Below are positions 1 to 9,141 of a stretch of 64,000 nt of DNA, one piece after another. The stretch comes from Opitutales bacterium (lineage in GTDB: Bacteria > Verrucomicrobiota > Verrucomicrobiia > Opitutales > JABSRG01). The notes beneath the pieces were generated by a model. It made no database searches. It saw nothing but the letters and a program-made list of their open reading frames with translations, and was not told the origin of the DNA. The stretch lies in NCBI GenBank assembly GCA_028280845.1, contig JANQKZ010000007.1:37212-101211 (forward strand). Direction: 5' to 3'. Position numbers and translations under genes: made by a program. Numbering within the stretch: position 1 is the first letter of the stretch; every line of letters begins with the position of its first letter.

Positions 1-399
1 CATCCCAGCTGACTTGGCAAGTTTCATGAAACCGTGATTGAGATGGGGGTGAGTACTGAGAACGATATCTGGCTGGCTCCCCCTCACCAGTTCCTGAAAA
101 CCACTCCGCCCCTTGATCATGGTGGACACCTTCAACAAAGACGCCCACTCGAGGAACCAGAAATAGATGTGGTGCAAACGAGGCCAGACCCGCTGGATAA
201 AATTATATAACCAGACTCCGAAATTATAGAGACGGCTCGTAGTCTCTAAGGCCCGGTGCACCTCAACATCGATGGCTAGACTCTTGGCCTGATCACTCTC
301 TGCCCACGCCCTCAGTGCATTCGCCCGCATGTCATGCCCGCCTCCGGTACTGGAGGTCAAGATCAGGATTTTTATCCGTCTGGGTTTAGACGCACTCAC
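1..399 (-). CDS. MGDG-synthase-like glycolipid glycosyltransferase, N-terminal part (runs off the window)
   Basis: The reading frame is open from a GTG at 399-397 to the window edge (133 codons). An in-frame TGA lies immediately upstream of the GTG, so no earlier start is possible. The N terminus carries ILTSSTGGGHDMRA, the glycine-rich loop of the MGDG synthase / processive diacylglycerol glucosyltransferase N-terminal domain. Further on comes QPDIVLSTHPHLNHG, matching that family's conserved DxVxSTHP segment. Family members transfer a sugar from a UDP-sugar to diacylglycerol at the inner membrane. The start lies 18 bases after the stop of the SET gene, so the two are probably co-transcribed with gpsA. 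Sugar specificity cannot be told from this fragment. Confidence 0.8.
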   Translation of the reverse strand, partial: MSASKPRRIKILILTSSTGGGHDMRANALRAWAESDQAKSLAIDVEVHRALETTSRLYNFGVWLYNFIQRVWPRLHHIYFWFLEWASLLKVSTMIKGRSGFQELVRGSQPDIVLSTHPHLNHGFMKLAKSAGM

Positions 400-416
400 T
401 CAAAGATTCCAAACCG

Positions 417-938
417 TCAAGCATCGGGGTTTATCTTATTGATCCGCAATGCTTTTTTTCCTTCACGGGATCCCCGGGCTAATCGACTTTTCAGTTTAAG
501 GAACTCAGCCTTCCATTCCTTACCCACCATGTAGCCAAAGCAGCTTGGCTTCCCACAACGACAGGGGTGGTTTAGGGCTTCCAGAGGTTTCAATTGATAA
601 TGAAACGTCAACTCCTCCCCGGCCTCGACCATCCGTGTCGTATAAATCCTCAAAACGCCATCCTCATAATCCACCTCACAGTTCGGTTCACAGCTGTGGT
701 TGATAAACCGGGCAGGGTTCTCGAACCCACTCCCGTCCATGATCATTCCCTCCTCAAGCTGAAACAAAAATGGCTTTTGTGCATCACCCAACACGTCCAG
801 CGCTGCTATGTCTAAGAGCTTACCCCGGTACGACAGGCAATACGTTCTTGCCGAAAGCTCGGCCAAAACAAATACCCCTAATCCGTGAATACTGGAAGCT
901 CGCACCTCCAGGAAAGGATTTTCCTCAATCTTATACAT
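417..938 (-). CDS. SET-domain protein-lysine methyltransferase
   Basis: A 173-residue protein made almost entirely of a SET domain with a post-SET zinc motif. RFINHSCEPNC (about residues 77-87) is the SET pseudoknot/AdoMet motif. GEELTFHYQ (about 105-113) is the second knot strand. CRCGKPSCFGYM follows as a CxCxxxxC post-SET motif. The family moves a methyl group from AdoMet to lysine side chains; the substrate here is unknown. ATG 938 is chosen because the longer frame starts only at a TTG (971) inside the upstream gene. It sits in a compact operon between a 91-residue unknown and a glycolipid glycosyltransferase. SET genes are mainly eukaryotic but occur sporadically in bacteria, so acquisition by transfer is possible. 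Confidence 0.88.
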   Translation of the reverse strand: MYKIEENPFLEVRASSIHGLGVFVLAELSARTYCLSYRGKLLDIAALDVLGDAQKPFLFQLEEGMIMDGSGFENPARFINHSCEPNCEVDYEDGVLRIYTTRMVEAGEELTFHYQLKPLEALNHPCRCGKPSCFGYMVGKEWKAEFLKLKSRLARGSREGKKALRINKINPDA

Positions 939-960
939 ACCGTCTAAACCCGTCCCACGG

Positions 961-1236
961 CTATCGAACAAGCTCTACCTTGGAATCATCCGAAAACTCA
1001 AGGGATTCCTTGAAGTAGCGTTCAGCTCGGGCAATCCACCCACTGTATTTGTGGTAATCCCCCGCCCAGGAATTCGGAAAACGAATAGACTTAATGGTCC
1101 CCCCACGCAGGCTTCCGTCCTTATAATACTCAGGAGTCAATTGGAGTGAAAATTGTGGGCTATTCTTATGGATGAGATGGATCTCTCGACCGTCTGGGCT
1201 GGACCGCTCGACCGTTACAAAGTGATCCAGACCCAT
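961..1236 (-). CDS. Hypothetical 91-residue protein
   Basis: I do not recognise this protein. It is soluble, has no signal peptide or membrane segment, and is mixed in charge with several aromatic residues (SWAGDYHKYSGWIARAERY). Reality as a gene is supported by its position. Its ATG overlaps the gpsA stop as TAATG, and its stop lies 22 bases before the SET-gene ATG, so it fills the operon with no wasted space. An accessory role to the neighbouring lipid or SET genes is only a guess. Confidence 0.65.
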   Translation of the reverse strand: MGLDHFVTVERSSPDGREIHLIHKNSPQFSLQLTPEYYKDGSLRGGTIKSIRFPNSWAGDYHKYSGWIARAERYFKESLEFSDDSKVELVR

Positions 1237-2330
1237 TACGCACCCCCCCCATCCTTATTTTCCCCGGAGACAAGGTCCGTTCTTATAATAGACAGGTCCG
1301 TAATATGACCTTCCTCTTTGAGTTGTCGCATCATGAGATCGCTCAAGCCTTTTTCAGGAGATTTATTGTCGTAAAGCACAAAAAATAATTGTTCGAGGAT
1401 GGGAGACACCACGCCATGGCGGCGACCCAGATCATGAAAACTCTGACAGGCCCAATAGCCCTCGACCACCGTCTTGCGGTTTTCGAGGAGTGCTCGGAGC
1501 GTTTCCCCCTTCCCCAGACGCTCGCCCAGATCGCGATTACGGCTCAGCCGGCCAAAGCAAGTCGCCACAAGATCTCCGAATCCACTCAACCCATAGACGG
1601 ACTCCACTTGCCCCCCAAGCCGGTTGACGAGCCGTACCATTTCATGAAGGCTGCGAGTGATCAGGGCGGCTTTGGCATTATCTCCCAGGCCCAATCCATC
1701 ACAAATACCCGCTCCGATGGCATAAATGTTTTTCAGGCACCCGCCGAGTTCTACCCCAATAACATCCTGAGAGCGATAGACACGGAACATGGAGCCGCTG
1801 ATATGAGCCTGAATGTATTCCAGGAGCCCGGTAGTGTCCGGACTGGCTAATACCCCTGCGGTGGGTTTTCCTTCCGCGACTTCGCGCGCAAAGTTGGGCC
1901 CGGACAAGACCCCAGATGCCAGTTTAGGCAGGGTTTCGTTCAGAACATCAGAGGGCAATTTCAGGCTTTCCGGCTCTAACCCTTTACTGAGCGAAATGAT
2001 GAACGGCTTCAGGCCGGCTAACTCTTCATGCTCCAATATTCTGGCTAACGAGGTACACCAGGCTCGTAGCGCAAACGAGGGGCAGGCCATCAGCCCAAGA
2101 TCCATACCGGCCAGGGCTTCCGTCCCAAGGGCTTCTACCCGAATAGAGGCCGGAATAGGGATCCCCGGAAGGTAGTCAGGATTTTCTCCTCTGTGACGGA
2201 TCGTCATGACCTGGCTTTCACGACGGGGAATCAAACATACACGGTGTCCACGACGGTCTAAGTGAAGCGCCATGGCGGTGCCCCAGGCGCCAGCCCCAAA
2301 AACACAAATTGTTAAGGAATCCTGATTCAC
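1236..2330 (-). CDS. gpsA: Glycerol-3-phosphate dehydrogenase [NAD(P)+]
   Basis: GpsA reduces dihydroxyacetone phosphate to sn-glycerol 3-phosphate, the backbone for phospholipid and glycolipid synthesis. The N-terminal Rossmann motif GAGAWGTAMA lies at residues 12-21. The catalytic-lysine region is LGGCLKNIYAIGAGICDGL, and SGPNFAREVAEGKP and GFGDLVATCFGRLSRNR are typical of GpsA. At 364 residues it is slightly longer than the usual 330-340, with an extra C-terminal tail. The start is a GTG at 2330-2328; the next in-frame methionine would cut into the dinucleotide-binding fold. It is the first gene of a minus-strand operon that ends with a glycolipid glycosyltransferase, which fits a supply of glycerol phosphate for lipid making. 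Confidence 0.96.
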   Translation of the reverse strand: MNQDSLTICVFGAGAWGTAMALHLDRRGHRVCLIPRRESQVMTIRHRGENPDYLPGIPIPASIRVEALGTEALAGMDLGLMACPSFALRAWCTSLARILEHEELAGLKPFIISLSKGLEPESLKLPSDVLNETLPKLASGVLSGPNFAREVAEGKPTAGVLASPDTTGLLEYIQAHISGSMFRVYRSQDVIGVELGGCLKNIYAIGAGICDGLGLGDNAKAALITRSLHEMVRLVNRLGGQVESVYGLSGFGDLVATCFGRLSRNRDLGERLGKGETLRALLENRKTVVEGYWACQSFHDLGRRHGVVSPILEQLFFVLYDNKSPEKGLSDLMMRQLKEEGHITDLSIIRTDLVSGENKDGGGA

Positions 2331-2530
2331 ACCGTTAATTCTTCAAAAGTGTGTCACGGACAAGTTCCACTTTGCAAAGATTTTTATCTTCGCGTCCTAA
2401 GAGGTTGCCCACCCCTCCGGAAATCCACTATATCTTATTCCAGCCCTTCTTATGCGTGACAGCTTTCCCTTAAGCGGGAGCTTGACCCATTCACTCCTGA
2501 GGGCTGGATACAGACTGACTAACCACCACA

Positions 2531-2791
2531 ATGCTGAGGACTTACTATCATTGGCGCTATAGCCGTAAAGAGCGGCGCCCCAATTATACTTTTCACAACC
2601 GAGACAATGAAAACTTCGGCCCAGCCTTCGGCCATTACTTGTCTCAGCATTCCGCCCACGCTGACGCTTCCAACCCCGTAGAGCGACGGAAGCGCTTTAA
2701 GTGGTGGGGAAGGAGTATCCTGGCCGTATTGGGTATTTCCCTTACCGCTTGGCTAATTATCCAGGTGTTTTATTCCCTTCAGTTCTTCTAG
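2531..2791 (+). CDS. Small protein with one C-terminal membrane segment
   Basis: An 86-residue protein with a polar, histidine- and arginine-rich N-terminal half. A basic stretch (RRKRFKWW) is followed by one hydrophobic helix of about 23 residues that ends the protein (ILAVLGISLTAWLIIQVFY). This predicts a tail-anchored inner-membrane protein with the N terminus inside. I recognise no family. It lies divergent from gpsA and 190 bases before the exosortase gene on the same strand. The basic-then-hydrophobic order is the reverse of a PEP-CTERM signal and there is no Pro-Glu-Pro, so it is not an evident exosortase substrate. No clear Shine-Dalgarno site precedes the ATG. Confidence 0.5.
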   Translation: MLRTYYHWRYSRKERRPNYTFHNRDNENFGPAFGHYLSQHSAHADASNPVERRKRFKWWGRSILAVLGISLTAWLIIQVFYSLQFF

Positions 2792-2980
2792 TAGGGCTCC
2801 CCAGAACCATATTCCACTGCGGGGCACATCTTTTTACAGGATGCAGCGGGAGGTATGCTGTCCTCACCCCAAGCGAATATGGCTTTCGGTTGATATCCGT
2901 CCGACTTCACTCCATGATGCTGCTAGCCCACTATTAGTTTCGGGGATAAACTGCCGATATGCTAGAGGGAATTCTAACCT

Positions 2981-4570
2981 ATGGTTGAATCCGTTTCACC
3001 ACACACACGCACTCCTTATAAGACCTTTCCCCCATGGAGGTCTCAGGATCGGTCTGCCTTTTTCTGGGTCGCCGGGCTGCTGGGACTGTTGTGGGCAGAT
3101 CTGTTTGTGGCCCTGAGTGTGGAATGGGAAATCAATGAGCAGTACAGCTATGGATACCTGGTCCCCTTTCTTGGTGGATACCTCCTCTACCTCAGGTGGG
3201 AGGATCGACCCATTGTACATCCCCCCTCGGGACCATTGCCCTTTTACATAGCTACCGGTCTCTTCCTGCTGGCCCTCCTGCCCATCCGGATTGTTTTCCA
3301 GGCCAATCCCGATTGGCGCCTCATGATGTGGGCCCACGCGATTCTGGTATGGGGCCTATCCTGCTTCGCCCTGTTTCAAATCGGCGGGAAAAAGTGGATT
3401 TTTCACTTCCTCCCGGCGATTACATTCTTCCTTCTTGCGGTGCCATGGCCCTCCCGTATCGAGCTTCCCTTGATTCAGGGCCTCATGCGTATGGTCGCCC
3501 TGGTTGCGGTGGAATTCCTCAACCTCCTCGGAATCCACGCCGTCCAATATGGCAATTTGATCAAACTTCCCAATGCCCTGGTTGGTGTGGAGGAGGCATG
3601 TAGTGGTGTCCGTAGTATACAATCCGCCATCATGGCTTCATTCTTTTTCGGGGAGTGGTTTCGGTTTAAACTGCCCTTTCGGATGACCCTGATTGTGATC
3701 GGACTCGCTCTCTCTATCCTCCTCAATCTTGTGAGGACCATTACCCTGACACTGATCTCCCACTATGGCAGTGCAGAGACTATGGAACGGTGGCATGATC
3801 CTGTCGGGTACTTTGTATACTTCGGCAGCTTCATTCTCATTATGGGGGTTGCCTTGCTCGTTAAAAAATGGGCGCGGGACCATCGCAGTGCACCAGCCCC
3901 CAAAGGCGGACTTTTGCGCGGCTCGACCCAGGGCTGTCCCAAGCCCCGTCTCACGCAGATTTTCATGGCTGCGTGGCTCGTTTCTATTGGCCTCACCTAC
4001 GGGTATTACGCCACGGGAAAGCCACCTGTCGAATATGAAGTCCGGGTTCAACCCAAGTGGGACCAACTATCCTCTTCTGCCAGGTTTCCTGAGCTCTCTC
4101 CTACCGTAGAATCCATGCTCCGATACAATGAGGGTAAGCAGGCAGCTTGGCGAGCAGGCAATAGTTTCTGGACCCTCTTCTTTTTCACTTGGGAAGCCGG
4201 AGGCGTATCCTCCTTCGCCGGCGTTCACCGTCCGGAAATCTGTTTGCAGGCCGCCGGCCTCATACTGAAAGAACGGGGACCCCGGCTCAATTGGGATAAA
4301 GGCCCCTTCCAAATGCAAATGGAGACCTATACCTTCGCTTCGGGAGAGGTCCAATACCATGTCTTCTTCGCGGTATGGGAAACCATCAATGGCCGACCAG
4401 TTCCGGTCAACCAGTCCCCCGAAGATCGTCTGACCAACGTCGTGAACCGCAACCGGAGTGGAGCGCGTCAATCCCTTCAAATTGTGATCAATGGAATGCG
4501 AGATCTTGAAACCGCTACCGCAGCAACCGTCCAGTTTTTGAACGAAAAAGTGACCCTCGAGTTGCGTTAG
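2981..4570 (+). CDS. Exosortase fused to an EpsI domain
   Basis: A 529-residue inner-membrane protein. The N-terminal part has about eight hydrophobic helices with the exosortase catalytic set. The nucleophile is Cys207 in EEACSGVRS, with Arg252 in NLVRT and a probable catalytic His272 in ERWHD. The C-terminal third is an EpsI-type (DUF3485) domain with GVHRPEICLQAAG near residue 415. Exosortases cut C-terminal PEP-CTERM-like signals during export of proteins linked to extracellular polysaccharide. The fused XrtX-EpsI form is common in Verrucomicrobiota. Its stop codon overlaps that of the convergent polymerase gene by four bases. No PEP-CTERM substrate is visible in the window, so the exosortase subtype cannot be named. 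Confidence 0.9.
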   Translation: MVESVSPHTRTPYKTFPPWRSQDRSAFFWVAGLLGLLWADLFVALSVEWEINEQYSYGYLVPFLGGYLLYLRWEDRPIVHPPSGPLPFYIATGLFLLALLPIRIVFQANPDWRLMMWAHAILVWGLSCFALFQIGGKKWIFHFLPAITFFLLAVPWPSRIELPLIQGLMRMVALVAVEFLNLLGIHAVQYGNLIKLPNALVGVEEACSGVRSIQSAIMASFFFGEWFRFKLPFRMTLIVIGLALSILLNLVRTITLTLISHYGSAETMERWHDPVGYFVYFGSFILIMGVALLVKKWARDHRSAPAPKGGLLRGSTQGCPKPRLTQIFMAAWLVSIGLTYGYYATGKPPVEYEVRVQPKWDQLSSSARFPELSPTVESMLRYNEGKQAAWRAGNSFWTLFFFTWEAGGVSSFAGVHRPEICLQAAGLILKERGPRLNWDKGPFQMQMETYTFASGEVQYHVFFAVWETINGRPVPVNQSPEDRLTNVVNRNRSGARQSLQIVINGMRDLETATAATVQFLNEKVTLELR

Positions 4571-6966
4571 TTTAGATCTCGCATCTGCAAATAACGCCGG
4601 AAGGCGGCCCAGCTGCGCGCTAAATCATCCTGCATATAGTAGATCTCACCCATCCAGAAATAAGTATAGGAGGGGGCCTCGGGATAGCGACTCATGCTTT
4701 GTGCAGTTTGCAGCGCCTGGGGCCATCGCCGCTCCTCAATCTGTCGCTTGAGCAAAGTCGATCCTTGGAGCAGATCCCCCGGATTGGCCCGGTATTTACG
4801 CTCCAACCGAATGACATTGGTATCCAGGTCCAGACCCGGGATGGCTGGCTGGACTAATTCTTTGCGGATAGTCCGGATTGCGGATTCCAAGTCCCCTCGT
4901 CGCGCAAAGTTGAGCGCGGACAACTCCCATGAATCGAGAATAATATCAGGCTGTTCCTTCAGCAGTTGCTCCAGACGTTTGCTTTGCCCGATCTCCGCCC
5001 ATCGCCGGAGCAGGGTCCTTCGCTCTGCTTCCGTATACAGGGAGAGGTCGGGATAGCTCATCAGGTCACGCTCCATGGCAAGATCGAGATAGGGCCCTCG
5101 GGCCTGCTGCAGGAACAGATACCGCAGCCGGGTATCTGCCTCTGATAATTGAATCATGGCCGGCTGGAGTTCGGGATTCTCCCTGAACTGGAGATTCAAC
5201 TCAGACCGAAAATCGAAGATGGCATCATTCGGACGGATGATGGCCTCGCGCCAGGCAGCGAGTGCACGGACCGGGCTTATCGGAAGCCAACTTAGGCCCT
5301 CGAAGTATGCCACTTGCGGGCTGTTCGGAACCAGGAAACGCACCGCCCGAAAGTCCTCTACGGCACCCTGCAGGTTTTCACGAAAATCCAATCGATTCGT
5401 GGCCCGAAAAAAATAGGCTTCCCACGACAGGGGAAAGGCTGCAATACGAGCACTGGTTAAGGCCTCCATCTGCTCCGCGTCGCGTTCAGCAGGGGCGAGC
5501 GGAATCTGGGCGACCATGGCATCGGCGTAAATTCGCTCATGAGTGGGCCACTTAAAGACCAGGCCACTCCCCCACCACAAGCCAGTGAGAAATAGACACG
5601 CACCCAGCCCCTGGAACCCTCTACGCACCCAAAAGGAATCCAGCCTGGCCTGCCTGCCCCTTCCATGACGATGCGCTAACCCAAGGAGTAAGCACACAAA
5701 AAAGAGGGTGCTCATATTATGGGTGGGGACGTCGACCGCGCTATGAATCAGGAAGAGAGTCACCCCAATGAACAGAATCATCCGGTAGGGATTGGCCTGC
5801 CTGAGATCCCCTAACCAGAGAATCTGGTAGACCCCAACGAGTAGAACGATACCAGCGAATAAGCCAAACACCCCAAATTCCGATAACACCCACAGCCAAT
5901 CGCTATCCGGATGGGCCGCAACCGCCCCCGTCAAACTATGATCCCGATACTGCGCGAAGACGGGCTCAAAATTGCCCATACCCACCCCATATACCCCATG
6001 GTCTTTCAGCATCGCCCACACATCCCGAAACAGGAGTATCCGAAATTCAGATTCTCCATCCATAAGCCCGGAAAACTCACCAAACAACCGGTCTCGGGTT
6101 TCCTTACCAAAAAACAGAAAGCCACTGAATAACAAGAAAACGACCGGCAACCCCACTTTTAGAAAACTGGTTCGGCCGGACGACTTGGCTTTGAGCAGGA
6201 TCCAGAGAACGATCCCGATGAAAAACAAAAAGATCCCTCCTCGTGAGAGCAAATTAAACAGGGCTGCAAAGATAATGAGAGTCGCTACCAAGCCGAGGTA
6301 AACCCAATCACGGCGAGCTCTAAAGTACTCTGCCGTCAGGGTACCGCACAAAATCCCGCCGATAGCCATAAGATTTGCCGTATGGTTTCGGTTGGGGAAG
6401 AAGCTCGTGGTTCCCGCATCATCTGCAAAAAGTGTAGTAACGCCCGCCGCATTCACAATGAGGATGACAAGCCCCAAGAGGCAGATCCCCATCGAAATCC
6501 ACTGTAAACCCGATTTCCGCAGCTCATGGTCAACCCGAAGATCGAGCAGAAGACACAGCCAGGCACATCCCAGAAGCAAAAGGGGTAACACCTGGAGCGT
6601 GACCATCGGTTGCAGCGATATGGTAGATGGAACAGCAATCCCATAGGTTTCCACCGCGACTTGCTTCCACTGCGGGTCTGGAAGGAAATCAGGCACGATG
6701 ACCGAGAGGAGCGATAGCAAAATAAACCCTCCCATCCCCATGAGAAGCCACCGGTTCCCCGGTAGAGAAGGCGGACGTATCACTAACCACACCCCCACAC
6801 TACACATCGCGATGATATGCGGGATGAGGGGATGGATCCCGGCTGTCAGCACCATTGCCAGGAAAATAAAAAAGGCACCTCTAAACCGTTCCTGTTCTCC
6901 GAGCTTCGAGAAGGAAAGCTTGAACCGAATTATACGCCTTCTACGCCTCTTTCTACGCTTCTCCAT
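4567..6966 (-). CDS. O-antigen ligase / Wzy-like polysaccharide polymerase with C-terminal TPRs
   Basis: A 799-residue protein. Residues up to about 460 form roughly 11-12 membrane helices with the Wzy_C (O-antigen ligase) layout. FFPNRNHTANLMA is a periplasmic-loop motif, LLSRGGIFLFF follows, and a large loop contains HGVYGVGMGNFEPVFAQYRDHS. About 340 soluble residues follow with helical-repeat (TPR-like) texture. The family joins or polymerises undecaprenyl-linked sugar units on the periplasmic face of the inner membrane. The N terminus is very basic (KRRKRRRRR). It is the last gene of the minus-strand export operon, 54 bases after the tyrosine kinase gene. Whether it is a ligase or a polymerase cannot be decided from sequence. 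Confidence 0.85.
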   Translation of the reverse strand: MEKRRKRRRRRIIRFKLSFSKLGEQERFRGAFFIFLAMVLTAGIHPLIPHIIAMCSVGVWLVIRPPSLPGNRWLLMGMGGFILLSLLSVIVPDFLPDPQWKQVAVETYGIAVPSTISLQPMVTLQVLPLLLLGCAWLCLLLDLRVDHELRKSGLQWISMGICLLGLVILIVNAAGVTTLFADDAGTTSFFPNRNHTANLMAIGGILCGTLTAEYFRARRDWVYLGLVATLIIFAALFNLLSRGGIFLFFIGIVLWILLKAKSSGRTSFLKVGLPVVFLLFSGFLFFGKETRDRLFGEFSGLMDGESEFRILLFRDVWAMLKDHGVYGVGMGNFEPVFAQYRDHSLTGAVAAHPDSDWLWVLSEFGVFGLFAGIVLLVGVYQILWLGDLRQANPYRMILFIGVTLFLIHSAVDVPTHNMSTLFFVCLLLGLAHRHGRGRQARLDSFWVRRGFQGLGACLFLTGLWWGSGLVFKWPTHERIYADAMVAQIPLAPAERDAEQMEALTSARIAAFPLSWEAYFFRATNRLDFRENLQGAVEDFRAVRFLVPNSPQVAYFEGLSWLPISPVRALAAWREAIIRPNDAIFDFRSELNLQFRENPELQPAMIQLSEADTRLRYLFLQQARGPYLDLAMERDLMSYPDLSLYTEAERRTLLRRWAEIGQSKRLEQLLKEQPDIILDSWELSALNFARRGDLESAIRTIRKELVQPAIPGLDLDTNVIRLERKYRANPGDLLQGSTLLKRQIEERRWPQALQTAQSMSRYPEAPSYTYFWMGEIYYMQDDLARSWAAFRRYLQMRDLN

Positions 6967-7020
6967 AATTTACGCCCCGCACCTAAACCCCATACGGGCG
7001 CAGCTTGGTTTGGACAAGGA

Positions 7021-9141
7021 TTATACCTCGGCCGGTTCCCGTTTAGAACGTCCGTCTTTCTTTCTCGACGAGGAGGAAGAATAATAATCGTTGTATTTAT
7101 AGTAGTAGTAGTTGGGTCCACGGGAATCGACAAAGTTCAAAACCAAGCCGGTTATTTCGCGATTGCGAAGCTTTAATCGTTCCATCGCGGGACGGATCTG
7201 ACGGAGGCGTGAATATCCGCTACGAATGGTGAAAAGAATGTCATCGACCTTGCTCATGAAGGTAGTCGTATCATCGGTGGCGAGAACCGGGGCAGAGTCA
7301 ATAATGATATATTTATATTGCTCCTTGGCTCTCTGCAGGATCTCGACCATGTAGTCATCCAGAAGGAGCTCTCCCGGTCGATCAGGATATTCACCCGTAG
7401 GCACAAAATCCAAGCCCGGCAAATGGGTCGCCTGTTTGACATCGTCCAGGGCAAGCCGGTCGAGTAACAAGTCAGCGAGCCCCGGTGATTTCTCCCTTCC
7501 CAATGTTTTTGCGAGGTGGCCACGTCGTAAGTCCGCGTCAATCAGAAGCGTGGGGTATTTGGCAATCGCCAGCGCTATCGCCAGATTAGCCGCTACCGTG
7601 GATTTCCCTTCCCCCGGAATGGCGCTTGTAACCAGAACCGCTTTGGGTCCCTTCTGGTCCTTATCTTTAAACAGCAACGAAGACCGAAGATTCCGGCAAG
7701 CCTCGGCAAAGGTGTGGCGATCGTCCTCGGCACTCAGCAATTCCAGTTTCCCATTTCGCTGAACGCGTTCAAAGGGAAGGACACCGAGCACCGGTTCATC
7801 AAAATGATCCGCCAGATCCTCCATGCTGAAAACCCGATTATCAATCACTCCGATCACCACCAGGATTCCCCCTCCAGCGATCACCCCAAGTACAAGCCCA
7901 CTCAATACCTGTTTGAGGACATTGCCCCCAATCATGATAGCCGGGCTCGCCCGTTCCAGAATTCCCACCGTCTCCTGTTCCAAAGTCGTGTTGATGTCGA
8001 TGGAGTTGAGGCGTTGCTGCAAGCGCTGGTATGACGATTTCAGCAATTCCAGTTTTGAGCTCAACTGCTGGTAATCTGCGAGGCGTGCCTGATAATCCAA
8101 CGCTTCCACTTCCAATTGCCCAATCTCAGACACTTTGTCGTCAATCCGTATCCTCAGAATCGCCAGAGACTCCTCCAGCCGGCCGGCACTTTGCTCACGA
8201 ATCGCCTTGAGGCGATTCTCCATCCGCTCAATATCCAGTTCCAGTTGAATTATTTTAGGATGTTTCGGCTTTAAATATTGGGAAAATTCCCGCAGCTCGG
8301 CCTCGAGCTTATTCAGCACCTGTTTGGCTTCGATGAAGTCAGGGTTTCCGCTTATGGCCGCCATCGCGTTTCCACCTCCAGAAGCATCTGCTACGTCTAC
8401 TTCTCCACCAACGCCTTCCAGCTGTTGCTCAAGAGGAAGCGTAGAAATCAACCGAAACTCGCTTCGCAGATCCGAGAGCTGGTTATTGAGGAGAATCAGG
8501 CGCTTGCCAATATTGTCGACCCGATCCTGGATAAACGCCACGTTGTTCAACTTTTGAAAATCGACAATGGCGGCCTCCTGCTCCTCCATTTCTTCTTCCA
8601 AATCAATCAACTCTTCCGTAATCGCAAGATAAGCCCCTTCGGAGGATTGGGAACGCATCTCTTTCCGGAAGTTGATGTACTCATCCATCAGTGCATTCAG
8701 GTAGTTCTGAGTATACTGCGGCTCTTTACTGGAGGCTCGCAGAATGAAGATAGATGTATCTGGACGTACCATCGCACTGATGGACACCTCCTGCCGGGTT
8801 AAGTTGGGATACAGGGCATCCATCCGTGTATATGCTCCAGACCGTACGCGACCGCTCCGCATCAGGTTGATCTGGGTTTCATAAAACCGATTAAACTCTT
8901 CCCGATAAATTTGCCCTTCCGGAATAACGATCTGCCCACTCACCATCAGCTGGGCAACGGACTGGTACACCGGATCCCGCCGCAGCTCTTTGAATCCCTG
9001 GTAAGTCATCCCCAGGCTGATCGTAGCCAGCAGGATCCACCAAAACTTTTTGAGCAGATTGCGACCCCGGAACCACCAAGTGTGGATGAATTCCCCCCAA
9101 TCAAATTTCTTCTCGAGTTCAGCTGAAAATGGATCGTCCAT
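7021..9141 (-). CDS. Wzc-like polysaccharide co-polymerase / tyrosine autokinase
   Basis: A 706-residue protein with an N-terminal membrane helix and Wzz-type chain-length domain. A long periplasmic coiled coil (about residues 180-400) leads to a second membrane helix near 420. A cytoplasmic BY-kinase domain follows. Its Walker A is IPGEGKSTVAAN (about residue 507), Walker A' is LLIDADLRRG and Walker B is YIIIDSAPV. The C terminus has a tyrosine cluster (GPNYYYYKYNDYY), the usual autophosphorylation tail, then an unusual serine run and a basic end. Such proteins set chain length and control export of extracellular polysaccharide. The ATG overlaps the stop of the export gene (TAATG), showing tight coupling. 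Confidence 0.93.
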   Translation of the reverse strand: MDDPFSAELEKKFDWGEFIHTWWFRGRNLLKKFWWILLATISLGMTYQGFKELRRDPVYQSVAQLMVSGQIVIPEGQIYREEFNRFYETQINLMRSGRVRSGAYTRMDALYPNLTRQEVSISAMVRPDTSIFILRASSKEPQYTQNYLNALMDEYINFRKEMRSQSSEGAYLAITEELIDLEEEMEEQEAAIVDFQKLNNVAFIQDRVDNIGKRLILLNNQLSDLRSEFRLISTLPLEQQLEGVGGEVDVADASGGGNAMAAISGNPDFIEAKQVLNKLEAELREFSQYLKPKHPKIIQLELDIERMENRLKAIREQSAGRLEESLAILRIRIDDKVSEIGQLEVEALDYQARLADYQQLSSKLELLKSSYQRLQQRLNSIDINTTLEQETVGILERASPAIMIGGNVLKQVLSGLVLGVIAGGGILVVIGVIDNRVFSMEDLADHFDEPVLGVLPFERVQRNGKLELLSAEDDRHTFAEACRNLRSSLLFKDKDQKGPKAVLVTSAIPGEGKSTVAANLAIALAIAKYPTLLIDADLRRGHLAKTLGREKSPGLADLLLDRLALDDVKQATHLPGLDFVPTGEYPDRPGELLLDDYMVEILQRAKEQYKYIIIDSAPVLATDDTTTFMSKVDDILFTIRSGYSRLRQIRPAMERLKLRNREITGLVLNFVDSRGPNYYYYKYNDYYSSSSSRKKDGRSKREPAEV

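Noticed and set aside
2841..3116. Frame between the small membrane gene and the exosortase
   Set aside because: It overlaps the true exosortase start in another frame and has no export or domain features.
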